Below are positions 32,501 to 40,994 of a stretch of DNA of 64,000 nucleotides, piece after piece. The notes beneath the pieces were generated by a model. It worked only from the letters and a program-made list of their open reading frames with translations. It was not told where the DNA came from and ran no database searches. Made by a program: the position numbers and the translations under genes. The DNA lies in the NCBI RefSeq assembly GCF_037975245.1, contig NC_092562.1, positions 6,478,501 to 6,542,500 on the forward strand, given 5' to 3'. The first letter of the stretch is position 1; each line of letters opens with the position of its first letter. The DNA is from Apostichopus japonicus. Its lineage: Eukaryota; Echinodermata; Holothuroidea; Aspidochirotida; Stichopodidae.

Positions 32501-35262
32501 GTGTGTTTCTAGCTCCCCTCTCTTTAATCAATTACCTCTGACAACATAAGAAGTGTGTTTATAACTCCCCTCTCTCTAATCACTTACCTCTGATAACATA
32601 AGAAGTGTGTTTCTAGCTCCCCTCTCTTTAATCAATTACCTCTGATAACATAAGAAGTGTGTTTCTAGCTCCCCTCTCTTTAATTAATTACCTCTGACAA
32701 CATAAGAAGTGTGTTTATAACTCCCCTCTCTTTAATCACTTACCTCTGATAACATTAGAAGTGTCTTTATAGCTCCCTCTCTTTATTCACCTACCTCTGA
32801 CATCATAAGAAGAGTGTTTCTAGCTCCCCTCTCTTTAATCACTTACCTCTGACAACATAAGAAGTGTGTTTCTAGCTCCCCTTCATTTAATCACTTACCT
32901 CTGATAACATAAGAAGTGGGTTTATAGCTCCCCTCTCTTTAATCACTTACCTCTGATAACATAAGAAGTGTGTTTCTAGCTCCCCTTCATTTAATCACTT
33001 ACCTCTGATAACATAACAAGTGTGTTTCTAGCTCCCCTCTATTTACAGTATTCACTTACCTCTGACATCATAAGAAGAGTGTTTCTAGCGCCCCTCTCTT
33101 TAAAACTGCAACAATGAAAGGAAGGTGGAAAAGATAAAAACATAATAATTAAACCTTCAGAGTGGTTAGATGCCATAAATAAGGGAAGCTAAATCCAGCA
33201 TTAATAAGGTATATCTACATATAGTATGAAATTCACCATAGCTAGTAGATTCTGTTTACAAGACCTTCATAGTTTGACCTTATGGCCAATGATCTGCATA
33301 AAAATCTGAAAGGAGTCTTCTATTCACTAAGATGAATGCATAAATACCAAACATAAATAATAATGGTTTCTATATGCAGTGGCGCTTTAAAAAAAACACA
33401 ACCACACCCTAAAGCAGTACTAGTGAAATGCAACCCAGAACAGATGTGTTTTAAGTTTGCTCCTAAAACTTGTGAAGGAACAACACGACTGAATTTCAGT
33501 AGGTAAGCTGTTCCACTCCCTTGAACCTGCCACAGAATAAACCTGATCACCAAAGGTCTTAGTCCTAGTTTTCAGAACAACCTTATTAGTTCCAGACCTT
33601 TTCTTGTTAAGGATCAACTTGGCGGCAAAAATTTGACCTCTTTGCAATTTGAAAAGGGATGAATTAGGTTAACCAAACAGTTAAGTACAAGTAGTCCAGT
33701 TGGGATTAAAACCAATGAATGTATCACCTGTTCAAGAGATTTTCTGCTCCGATGCAAATTAACAATGGATCCAAGCTTTACTTCTAACCATTATTTTGTC
33801 TAGGTCTCTATTGTCAGTTTTGACATCTATAGGACACAAGTGTTCTATCACAACAACCATTTTCAATAGGGCGCTTGTGCACATTAACTTGGTTCTGTTG
33901 TACTATACTTGATCTAACAAATATGATAGTTCAACTACTAAGCTGCATGTTTTGTAAGGGATATATCTTGTCAACAGAATGTGATATATGCACACATACT
34001 GTAGACACAGACACGCACATGCACCCAAGGATCAGAAGCAACCATTTTAAATGATTTAAAACACCAAACAATAGCATTATAACATTCAATTTAGGCACAA
34101 GAAAGTTGTGAAAGCTTCTCAAACCATTGATAAAAATAACATATCTGAATGATAGAACTAAACCACACATGGCAAGATTATAGAGAGATTGTCATTACCA
34201 TTTTGTCCTTCAAATACACATTCGCTTTTGTAGCATTCAAGTTAACGTATCATCCTACTGTATATTGGGTAAGAAATATATTCAAGTGTTTACATTGACA
34301 CATGTAAAGCACATGACTGCTACATAAGGTTTCCGAGAATCTTCACTTACCTGCCAGTTATCTGTTGGAAATCACTCTTGATGTACAGTTCCAATCCTAA
34401 CATATCAGATAGTCGGGATTTCTAAGAGGAATCAGAGAGATAATATGCATCATAGATATAAAACTGAGACAATCAGACCCTGCCAACCTGAGAAAATCTA
34501 ACGTGCTCTGTGACAGCCATCGTTCACAATATGATACCACCAATACACCTCCAAGGGAATCTGGGTAAAAAAATTGCAAAATAGAAAGAGGACTTTGCAA
34601 CTTCAAATGTCCTGTCTTAGACCCCCCCCCCCCATATGCTTCCACTCTCTACACCTCCTTCCTCTATTCCTAAATTGTAGACAATTACCTCCAAGACTAT
34701 CTCACCCAGCTGTAAAACATCCACCTTACAAACTGACTCTTATTATTTAGAATAAAATGAAACTGTTAGCAAACTGCTTATCCACTAGAGAGCCTGTGTA
34801 GGAGAATGTGTTTAAAGTAAGTTGGCCTGACGTTTCGATCCTAGCAGGATCTTCTGCAAAGGCTAAATGACAAGTTACAGTAACAGAAGGGACAAAAAAC
34901 ACATTTTTTACACATGTTTCTTATTATTTAGCTAGTATTTCACTCCAGATTATACCTGGCAGGAGGTCCTTTGAACTCCATTCCGTATCTTGTAGGCTGC
35001 TGCACTAACGTCTTGAAATTTGACTTTGACTGGATTATCAGGATCACACGCCGGATCCTTTATCTCTTCCTCGTCCACCTTCGAGATTGTTAATTCATTC
35101 ATACTATGATCCATTCTACCATGATGGTCTGCTGATCCATTCACAGCAGGGTGATCTGATCCATTTGTCTGTGGTAAAGACGACCCCTTGACCTGGCTCG
35201 AAGATGATGATTTTGTCGGCGAGGGACGGTCTGAACTTTCGGTTTCTTGTGATGACGGCATT
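20453..35262 (-). CDS. PLP-dependent L-threonine/serine dehydratase with ACT domain (gene span, twelve coding exons)
   Basis: Coding exons in transcript order: 35262-34956 (ATG 35261), 34421-34351, 33105-33060, 31369-31184, 30257-30202, 29317-29155, 27825-27735, 27174-27099, 25778-25653, 23644-23477, 22484-22427, 20560-20453. All have GT/AG borders and matching phases, giving 484 aa. Fold-type II PLP enzyme: SFKERGARN with the Schiff-base lysine at residue 128, SAGNHA at 152-157, the PLP-phosphate loop GGGG at 254-257, and CGGN at 380-383. The ACT domain (about 405-476) contains the family motif DRPGGIADL. The likely reaction is L-threonine (or L-serine) to 2-oxobutyrate (or pyruvate) plus ammonia, in the cytosol. 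The ACT domain suggests allosteric control by an amino acid. The N-terminal 70 residues are Ser-rich and look disordered. It resembles the medium-length IlvA/TdcB-type enzymes with a C-terminal ACT, longer than serine racemase, which lacks ACT. Serine racemase activity cannot be excluded from sequence. Confidence 0.92.
21701..21708. promoter_or_regulatory. Perfect CRE (TGACGTCA)
   Basis: Palindromic CREB/ATF consensus about 100 bp upstream of the P2X7-tail-like pseudogene ATG. The spacing fits a promoter for that element, but function is inference. Confidence 0.35.
21807..22059 (+). pseudogene. P2X7 C-terminal-tail-like protein fragment (broken)
   Basis: Two frames together resemble the intracellular cysteine-rich domain found in P2X7 receptors and in many lineage-expanded invertebrate proteins. 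21807-21971 starts [20 protein letters not shown] and continues [11 protein letters not shown]; 21940-22059, in another frame, reads [20 protein letters not shown] then RATLVMRND, matching the 'C.T.H..F..VCL...VL..AL' part. The expected WC.C..C...PT..E..CC segment between them is missing and the frame shifts, so it is a decayed copy. It is antisense to the dehydratase, between coding exons 11 and 12. Confidence 0.55.
22427..22484 (-). CDS. Dehydratase coding exon 11: ACT domain
   Basis: Encodes [20 protein letters not shown]; together with the previous exon this gives '...[17 protein letters not shown]', a typical ACT helix-strand. Acceptor CTTCCTCAG, donor CAG|GTAACT. Confidence 0.92.
23477..23644 (-). 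CDS. Dehydratase coding exon 10: CGGN motif and start of ACT
   Basis: Encodes [20 protein letters not shown], then [19 protein letters not shown]. This is the end of the catalytic fold joined to the ACT domain. Acceptor TCTATTTAAG, donor AG|GTGAGT. Confidence 0.94.
23925..24320. repeat. ~32-bp tandem array with palindromic core
   Basis: About eleven copies around CACTAATAGCTAGGCTTCTC followed by CTAGCTACTAGT. Each copy can fold on AGCTAGG...CCTAGCT. Intronic in the dehydratase gene. Confidence 0.9.
24368..25262. mobile_element. Possible non-autonomous DNA element with CTCCCGGTTTT ends
   Basis: The left end reads ACCTATCAACTCTCCCGGTT; the right end, reverse complemented, reads TCCTGTCAACCTGTTTGACC with a nearby GGCCAAAAACCGGGAGAAT. 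Related but imperfect inverted ends around a 0.9-kb unit without a real ORF. Target-site duplication not resolved. Confidence 0.4.
25653..25778 (-). CDS. Dehydratase coding exon 9
   Basis: Encodes [20 protein letters not shown], then [19 protein letters not shown]. The 'VSE..I..A...L...EK.V.EGAGA..LAA' run is conserved in threonine dehydratases. Acceptor TTGCTGGCAG, donor AA|GTAAGT. Confidence 0.93.
26009..26379. mobile_element. TTAA-bounded MITE, copy 1
   Basis: TTAA flanks both ends. The left end reads GGGTGTGAAGACTCGCGC; the right end, reverse complemented, reads CGGCATTGAAGACTCGCCCC. The interior is shared in order with 43716-44060 (GAGGTGTAACAGAAGTGTTA, ACCATCGATCCCA, GGTATCACGTTTCATTACT, TGCATTTTGTAGCGACAA). 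A TTAA target is typical of piggyBac-type transposases. Intronic in the dehydratase gene. Confidence 0.75.
27099..27174 (-). CDS. Dehydratase coding exon 8
   Basis: Encodes [20 protein letters not shown] then KVVTV. GLAV completes the TLADGLAV signature shared with the previous exon. Acceptor CACACATGCAG, donor AG|GTAAGT, phase 1 to 2. Confidence 0.92.
27735..27825 (-). CDS. Dehydratase coding exon 7
   Basis: Encodes [19 protein letters not shown] then [11 protein letters not shown]. The first residues follow ...KTLII as in 'IIGVE', with A.S...A...G...., and TLADG is a family signature. Acceptor CTTTTCCAG, donor GATG|GTATGT, ends in phase 1. Confidence 0.92.
27881..28480. repeat. 122-bp tandem array
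   Basis: About five copies starting at 27881, 28003, 28125, about 28249 and about 28371, each ATGACTGGGATCATTAATTT, then ATTGTATTATCAC and AACACCTTGTTAACATG. It starts 55 bp upstream (in transcript sense) of coding exon 7's acceptor and extends into the intron. Confidence 0.9.
29155..29317 (-). CDS. Dehydratase coding exon 6: GQGT and PLP-phosphate loop
   Basis: Encodes [17 protein letters not shown], then [24 protein letters not shown] binds the PLP phosphate. Acceptor TTTTTTTTGCAG, donor ATT|GTGAGT. Degenerate echoes of its first half lie just upstream, at 29405-29800. Confidence 0.94.
29405..29800 (-). repeat. Degenerate exon-derived echoes in the intron before coding exon 6
   Basis: Four fragments resemble the exon segment around 29251-29315 (AGGGACCTGCTCAATAATCT, ATCCTAATGTACCCTGACC, ATGTTAGGATTGTC on the + strand): at about 29405, 29521 (AGGGACCTGCTCAACAATTT ... 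ATGTTAGGATTGTC), 29671 (AGGGACATGCTCAACAATTC) and 29772 (AGGGACCTGCTCAATT). Spacing is irregular (101-154 bp) and frames are broken. Confidence 0.6.
30202..30257 (-). CDS. Dehydratase coding exon 5
   Basis: Encodes [19 protein letters not shown], the 'EA...A..LA.E.GL.YVNG' helix. Acceptor CTTTACTCTAG, donor GG|GTAAGA, phase 0 to 2. Confidence 0.9.
30373..30620 (-). mobile_element. tRNA-derived SINE, - strand
   Basis: On the - strand the head contains AGGCAATGGACTTGTGATCA, then AAAGGATTGCAGGTTTGTGT with a box-B-like GGTTTGTGTCC. The body is GGCACTTTATCTC, CCAGGTGTATAAATAGG, GACCTGCAAGGGGACTTG, CACCGGTTTGTGGCTGG and GAAGTCCCCAGGGATTG. The box A region is decayed. It lies between coding exons 4 and 5 of the dehydratase. 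Confidence 0.65.
31184..31369 (-). CDS. Dehydratase coding exon 4: SAGNHA motif
   Basis: 62 codons, phase 0 to 0, acceptor TTCTTCTTTCAG. Encodes [19 protein letters not shown], then [15 protein letters not shown] and [13 protein letters not shown]. The donor is GTG|GTTAGT, a less common GTTAGT but the only one that keeps phase with the next exon. Confidence 0.93.
31400..32320. other. Dehydratase intron sequence between coding exons 3 and 4
   Basis: A C-run at 31536-31548 and otherwise unremarkable AT-rich sequence. No ORF here has both splice sites and protein-like sequence. Confidence 0.5.
32320..33059 (-). repeat. 52-bp array made of the PLP-lysine exon plus its 5' splice site
   Basis: Fourteen tandem copies directly after the true exon in transcript sense. 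Each unit is about 44 bp of exon (AAAGAGAGGGGAGCTAGAAA, then CACACTTCTTATGTTATCAG and AG) plus GTAAGTGATT or GTAATTGATT. Many copies still read [14 protein letters not shown]. Copies 1-8 alternate two subtypes (CTAGCTCC / ATAACTCC on the + strand), so a 104-bp higher-order unit was amplified. No copy has a polypyrimidine acceptor. Reading through a donor gives an in-frame TAA (GTA AGT GAT TAA). Confidence 0.92.
33060..33105 (-). CDS. Dehydratase coding exon 3 (PLP-lysine exon, source of the array)
   Basis: 46 nt, acceptor GTTGCAG|T and donor GAG|GTAAGT. Encodes [16 protein letters not shown], with the lysine that forms the Schiff base with PLP. Fourteen degenerate copies of this exon plus donor follow in the downstream intron. 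Only this copy has an acceptor and joins both neighbours in frame. In the findings it is called exon 4 when the 5' UTR exon is counted. Confidence 0.93.
33420..33660 (-). mobile_element. CR1/Jockey-like LINE reverse transcriptase C-terminal fragment
   Basis: The - strand frame reads [20 protein letters not shown], then [20 protein letters not shown] and HLFWVAF before a stop. 'FG...FSVA..R.WNSLP..I.....F...LKTHLF' is the usual C-terminal end of CR1/L2/Jockey-group ORF2 proteins. 5'-truncated. Intronic in the dehydratase gene. Confidence 0.8.
33661..34350. other. Dehydratase intron, nothing specific seen
   Basis: No ORF with conserved-looking sequence and no clear repeat copies within the window. 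Confidence 0.45.
34351..34421 (-). CDS. Dehydratase coding exon 2
   Basis: Encodes [20 protein letters not shown] then ITG, the 'TP...S..LS...G..LY.K.E..Q.TGSFK' lead-in to the PLP lysine. Acceptor TCCTCTTAG, donor AG|GTAAGT, ends in phase 2. Confidence 0.92.
34800..34910 (-). mobile_element. Penelope-like terminal fragment with hammerhead-like hairpin
   Basis: On the - strand 34860-34825 reads TTTGCAGAAGATCCTGCTAG, then GATCGAAACGTCAGG. This is a GATCC/GGATC stem followed by GAAAC, as in a hammerhead stem II and the following GAAA. The upstream CUGANGA half is degraded (GCAGAAG). Confidence 0.4.
34956..35262 (-). CDS. Dehydratase coding exon 1: start and disordered N-terminus
   Basis: Acceptor ATTTCCACAG, then A-ATG. 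Encodes [20 protein letters not shown], a polar tail, then [20 protein letters not shown], the entry helix of the PLP fold, ending at CAG|GTATAA in phase 0. This is the first ATG after the acceptor. Confidence 0.9.
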
Positions 35263-35718
35263 CTGTGGAAATAATGAATATATAGTACAAATTAGCATTG
35301 TTTCATTTGAAATATTTACTATCTGCCCAGCTCTATCAACAACTGGAGTTTGAATTAGAATATATGTCATGAACACTCATGATCAATTGACTTTAGTATC
35401 CTGCACCTTAGGTAACAATTACATACATGTGCAGACATCATGAGACATGTCTATAACTTTTTTCTTGTGTTGCTGTGAAATAACCCGAAACAATTATCCG
35501 GACGCATATTTTCCTAATGGTTCATTGGATAACTCAAAGTAACTATTTGCTTTAATTGCACATGAGAAAATTTATGACAGGAATCGACTTCATCATGAAA
35601 AGATTAGAAAAAATTACAATTAAAGGAATTATTCGCAGGCAATGCATGCATGGCTAATCCTTTTCACAACTCCACTAAAAAAGAGCACAAAACACTAGAG
35701 CCTACACATATCATGCCT

Positions 35719-35905
35719 GCAGCTGGTTGGGTTGAAAATATTGTGGATTACCTCTCCAATGTGGTGCAGCTGGTAGGGTTGAAATTATTGTGGATAACTT
35801 CTCCAATGTGGTGCGGCTGGTACTGTTGAAATTATTGTAGATGACCTCTCCAATGTGGTGCAGCTGGTAGGGTAGAAATTATTGTGGATAACGTCTCCAA
35901 TGTGG
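35719..35905. repeat. 47-bp tandem array, four copies
   Basis: Unit GCAGCTGGTAGGGTTGAAAT, then TATTGTGGATAACTTCTCCA and ATGTGGT. Lies in the dehydratase 5' UTR intron. Confidence 0.9.
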
Positions 35906-36864
35906 TTTACATTACTAGCAACTGACCCCAAAACTGATAGTGAGCTGAATACATGTACTGACCAGTGGAGTCCCTTAAGTTAGCCAAATATCTGAACAAA
36001 CCTTTTCGGGGATAATATCAGACATCTCAACCCTCGGAATATGCTCTTAGATACTCTTACTCAAAACAATTGAAACTAATATACTACATATACAGGAGAA
36101 CAGTGGCTTGTACTATATGGTGTCATAGTAAATACCAGTTATATCAAATTTGGAAAAGTCCCAGCAATGTACGTGTACACAAAATGGGCTACTTGATGAA
36201 AATTAATGTGCATGTCAATATATGAATTTGTACACAATTCTTGCAATAAGATTACAACAATGGACAATGTTAATGTGATTTCATTGATTTCAACTAATTT
36301 GTTGGAACTTGATGACGTAGAATTGAAATAACACGTTTTGCAATCTGATACCCAAGCCAAACCAAACAAACAGGACGAATATATAAATTTAACTTAAACT
36401 TGTATTGGTATAGACTAAAAGCTACTGCGTATATTATGAAGGAATTAATGCATATTTACATTTATGTGAATGCTTTATAAATGACATGAGAAAAAATTAT
36501 GTATTATATGCTGACTGTTTTGTATTGAAAAGAGGAAGAGTATAAATGGAGGGGGCAATTATAGCCCTTTAGGCTATAGTACTACTGTACAATAACCTAA
36601 GCATAAATACTTCCACGGTCTGGCTGACATTAACTTCTGGTTGTGAAAGTAGGTGTTAAATGGCATGTTGTGAAAACTTTATATGCGATACTTAGTGAAG
36701 AGTAACACACTCAGGTACATTTCGAGCCAATCTAGTCAGTTGACGCAATCATGAACACAAATGCACAATGTGCACATCAGCCTTGTACGACTCACTCAAA
36801 CAAACACAGGATATAACTATTTTATAGAAAGCACGACACTTCATGTAAACAACAATTTTCTCAC

Positions 36865-36960
36865 CTCATCATATGGAATTTTCAAGAATTTAATAAAGAT
36901 GATCGTTTGAATTCGTATTGGTTCCGTCTCTCAACTATCCGTTCCGTTAACTCTCGAAAA
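36865..36960 (-). other. Probable dehydratase 5' UTR exon (5' limit unknown)
   Basis: On the - strand a donor GATGAG|GTGAGA at 36865 precedes the coding exon acceptor at 35263 by 1.6 kb. It is the best donor close upstream. No in-frame ATG is needed, because translation starts in the next exon. Transcription start is not defined; sequence above about 37100 becomes less AT-rich. Confidence 0.4.
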
Positions 36961-37099
36961 CGACGATAACACATACAGTAAATATTACCAAAAGCTGTCT
37001 AAGCTACTGGTACTAACGTATTCATCTCTGGACTATTGTTGTGGTTTAACAACGTAGCTCTACTAAGGAGGCGCGGTTAAAAAAAAAAAAAAAGGTGTG

Positions 37100-38550
37100 T
37101 GCGTTTTAGTGGACTGTGATTGGCTCTACGCCTACACGCCTTCTTGTGGGAACTGGTTGAAACTGGTTTGTCCCAATTTCTATGGATTTGTCACACATAA
37201 AAGGTCAAGCAAAGTGCACTGGTAGTTTGTTATGGAAGCCGTTTAATAACCAACGGCCTTCACTGTCTTGTACGTCGTGCCTAGCAGAAGTACAATTTAA
37301 GATGTTATGTCGTCTCAGCGGAATCCAACAACATTGTACGCCGGATTTTGCGTGACGTCACAGCTTTCTCTTTTCTGAAGTTCGATTGAGATCCGATGAT
37401 AGTTAAAATATGGATGTATAAACCAATAAAACAGCGCAGTAACGATGAGAACTAGTTACGGAAACAACGTACGTGGAAAATATGGTGTCGGTCATCATCG
37501 TTTATAGCAAAATAAATTGTTGATTCAGCAATACAAAACTGCCGAGTCCTCATATTTACACTTCTATAACTGAGGCGCAACCACAATTTTTGTTGTGGTT
37601 AGGATGTTTATGTCGTCCGGGTTCGAATCTCGATTAGATGAAAATTGGTGCTATGTTTTGCAAGTTTTGAAGAATTTCAACTGATGTAGGTGTATCTTTC
37701 ATGTTGCACCATTGGAACTCAATAGAAATTTTTTGGAGGATAATTTTTTCAGAGGGTGGCAGGGCGGGGTCGTCTTGATTTCTAGCTTACGGGGTGTTTT
37801 AAGTTTGAATTTAACATCGTTTTCAGAAATTCAATTTATTCCATGTAGCGTTTCCTTGGTTTTGATAAAGTTTCAATACTATAGAAACCTCCCATGATAC
37901 AGCAATTCATTACCATAGTTTGTTAGAACAAGTTTTATTTGAAATGTAATTTTTATAAAGTGAAAGTGTATTTTTTTTTTTCCAGTATGCCCTTTGAATT
38001 TGAAGAATAATAATTCATAATATGTATATAAAGCTTCTGGGGGACCAAATATGTTGAGAACCGAAGATAATCATGTAGTGCTTGATGGTTAAGCTTATTT
38101 GCTGAAAAATATTCTACTTGACTGTCTAAATAATGATTTAATTTTTGGTTTCCTTAGTTGTCGTCAGTGGTTAACATGAATATTGAAATAATAAAAAGAA
38201 ATGGAAAAAGTGTGATGGACACAACTGTTTTGTTTGAATGATCTGCGATCGTTGTGTTATGGACAAAAAATCTTAGTAAACAATGCATTTCCAACTATAT
38301 ATACCTATGACTATTTTGCAGTTCATTTTCTTCTATATGGTGAACTAGTCAAAGCATTTTGACCTTTCTATTTTAATATTGTTTATATTGATTAATTAGG
38401 CCTGCAGCTGTTTGTTTTTCATCATTATTTGTTGGTCTATTGTTAATTTTTTTTTTCCTTTCCAGTCGAATGCCTCATTTGTGATAGGCTAATTGTTTAA
38501 TTGGAAAATTAGTTTATAGTTCGTATGTCATAGTTTCTTTGTAAACCTGT
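37100..38550. other. Intergenic, no gene seen
   Basis: Probably includes the dehydratase promoter near 37000-37400 (GTGACGTCACAG at about 37351 holds a perfect TGACGTCA). The rest is AT-rich with no supported ORF. Confidence 0.4.
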
Positions 38551-38562
38551 AGGACGATTTAG

Positions 38563-39151
38563 GTTACAGGCCACGAGACCGAAGCTCTGCGAGACCGAAG
38601 CTCCGCGAGACCGAAATTAATAAAGGTCCGCGAGACCTAAGGTCTTCGAGACCGAGGTCCGCGAGATCGAAGGGCCGGGAGACCGAAACTATTACTGCGT
38701 AATGTGTGTGTTTGTGCTACAAAATGTACAAATTTAATGAAGTGAATTAGACGTTTGGTTATTATGAGAAAATTGTGTCAACTGTTACAGGCTAGAGGTT
38801 AAAAGTCGACCCCTAATTAAGTCTGATTTCATAGTAAAATGGGATGATATATATGACAGTATACGCTATAACAAGGGAACATGTTGCGGTTTTCGGTTCT
38901 ATAAGGAGTCAAAATTCTTTAGACTGCTCGAATTTCAAATAATATTATTGTAATGTAATGTGGCAATGATAAAAAAGTGTTTTAAAATGGTTCAAATCGC
39001 CCGTTTTCCTTACCTCTTCAGATTTTAGGTGGGGGGGGGGGGGGTCCACCAGTGAAAATTTAGTAGGACGCTCTCGCGGACCACCGGTTCGTGGAACTTC
39101 GGTCTCGGGGACCTTCGGTCTCGTGGACCTTCGGTCTCGTGGAAATCGCCC
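38563..39151. mobile_element. MULE-like fold-back element with repeat-rich inverted ends
   Basis: Flanked by a perfect 10-bp direct repeat GACGATTTAG (38553-38562 and 39152-39161). Both ends carry CCACGAGACCGAAG in inverted orientation. The left arm has about seven ~16-bp copies of GCGAGACCGAAGCTCC (38571-38690); the right arm has about four inverted copies (CTTCGGTCTCGTGGAC, 39080-39145). The middle has no coding capacity and contains a G run near 39030. Confidence 0.8.
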
Positions 39152-39474
39152 GACGATTTAGTTAAGATCGATGCTAGTACAGTCACTACGTACTTATGAA
39201 TACTGAATTCCTACTAATTCGTCTGTCCGCGGTCAACTCACGGTCAACTTTACCACTGAAACCAAGATTACAATTCAGTGAGTATATAGCATCAACACAC
39301 CCGATCCTATATTACAGGAAGTACTGTACACAACTATGGTTAATATAGCTCTCACAGAAAAATTGCCCACAAACTGTGATTGGTTAATATAGCTCTCATA
39401 GACAAACAGCGATGCATATCTTTACGGTCACCTATATACATTCTGGAGTTCATTGACTGACGTCTGCCGGGAAG

Positions 39475-40463
39475 CGAATTTTTTTTCCCAAACAGGTTTG
39501 CAAGTGTGCGTAAATAGTCAATCATGATTGGTCGGAAAAGTTACGTCATCACCATAGAAACCTTCACTTCGAGGTTCTGCATCCATTTGTTGCAACGAAG
39601 ATATACCCGTTCAAAATTACCCGTAGCTTTTCGTACATATATTTAGATATGTTTGGAATTGGTTTAGACATATTTAGCACACTAGTATTGTATGATCTAC
39701 TTTGATCGAAGTTTTCTGTGAAGGCATTAATCGATAACATCGCACAGTGAAAGTTTCGTACAGGGTACATCACACATGCGCTGTAGGCCTATATGTATTA
39801 CAACTCTGTACACAGTGCAGTGACGGAAATATATCATACTATACGCTATACTGTTTTGCGTAGGCTATATTTACTCAAGACTCGCGTCGTGAAGTTGCTT
39901 TTAGTGTAGGCCTACCCATTCCACTAAACGAATTCTGATTTCAATAGAACGGCTCACGAATCGTGGATAACGTTAACACGAACCAAATAGAAGGTAGCGT
40001 ATGTATCATAAGTGAGGTCAACATGTAATCCAATCATTAAACTCTGTACACAGTGCAGTGACGGAAATATATCACACTATACACTATACTGTTTTGCGTA
40101 TATTCACTCAAGACTCGTAGTGAATTCACGTCGTGAAGTTGTTTTTAGTGTAGGCCTACCCATTACACGAAACGAATTCTGATTTCAATAGAACGGCTCA
40201 CGAATCGTGGATAACGTAAACACGAACCAAATAGAATGTAGCGTATGTATCATAAGTGAGGTCAACATGTAATCCAATCTTTACAAGTAAAGTTAGTGCG
40301 TTTGAAGGGAACCCCCTTAACTAGACTCAATCAAGTGTCAGTGTGTAACCCAGTATATGTCTTCGAACTTCCAAGCGATGGCTATTATTTATGCTGACGT
40401 CACGAGCAATCTGATTGGCTGAAAACTCCGTAATTGCAAACCTGTTTGGGAAAAAAAATTTCG
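39475..40463. mobile_element. Intact 989-bp MULE-like non-autonomous element
   Basis: Flanked by a perfect 11-bp target-site duplication CTGCCGGGAAG (39464-39474 and 40464-40474). The terminal inverted repeats begin CGAATTTTTTTTCCCAAACA and GGTTTGCAA at the left; the right end, reverse complemented, differs by one inserted A. Subterminal regions also mirror each other (ATTGG boxes, TGACGTCA). Most of the interior is a 238-bp tandem duplication. No transposase ORF. TSD length 11 with TIRs suggests mobilisation by a Mutator-superfamily enzyme. Confidence 0.88.
39804..40279. repeat. 238-bp tandem duplication inside the MULE-like element
   Basis: Copies start CTCTGTACACAGTGCAGTGA at 39804 and 40042 and stay highly similar through GGTCAACATGTAATCCAATC. 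The first copy has a few extra bases around TAGGCTATA. Confidence 0.92.
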
Positions 40464-40945
40464 CTGCCGGGAAGCTGTGACTGACAAGGGGAGGAAAACA
40501 ATACTCATTGTTCTCTGGATGACCTGTCCGCCTCTACCACAAGACCTACCTCCATATATGAGTCAAGGTTCCTTTGCGGTGCGTATGTCGAAACAACGGA
40601 TTAGGGTACAAACATTGCCATGAGTGTAATAGACAACATCACCGGCGCCAAATAATAACAATAATAATAATAATTGACAAAAACAAATAATTATAATATT
40701 AATAATATAATATTAATTAAATATATAATATTATTCTCGACGTTGAAATGAAATAACTTAACAAGCAGTTCTTTTTGACAAAGCAGGTATAATTTTTTCC
40801 GGTATAAAATAAACTTTGTTATCCTTATAATTTCCATATCCTTAATATGAAATAATTCATATTTTGCTGTAAGCAGAAAAAACAAGAACAACCATCCTTT
40901 AATTAATGTCTTCTTTTGCAAATAAAAATTTATTCTACAAGTTGA

Positions 40946-40951
<6 letters not shown>

Positions 40952-40992
<41 letters not shown>
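40952..40992. repeat. (TA)n microsatellite
   Basis: About twenty TA dinucleotides without interruption. Confidence 0.95.

Positions 40993-40994
<2 letters not shown>

Noticed and set aside
32320-33110. CRISPR-like array
   Set aside because: Direct repeats without unique spacers in an animal intron; the unit is an exon plus a splice donor.
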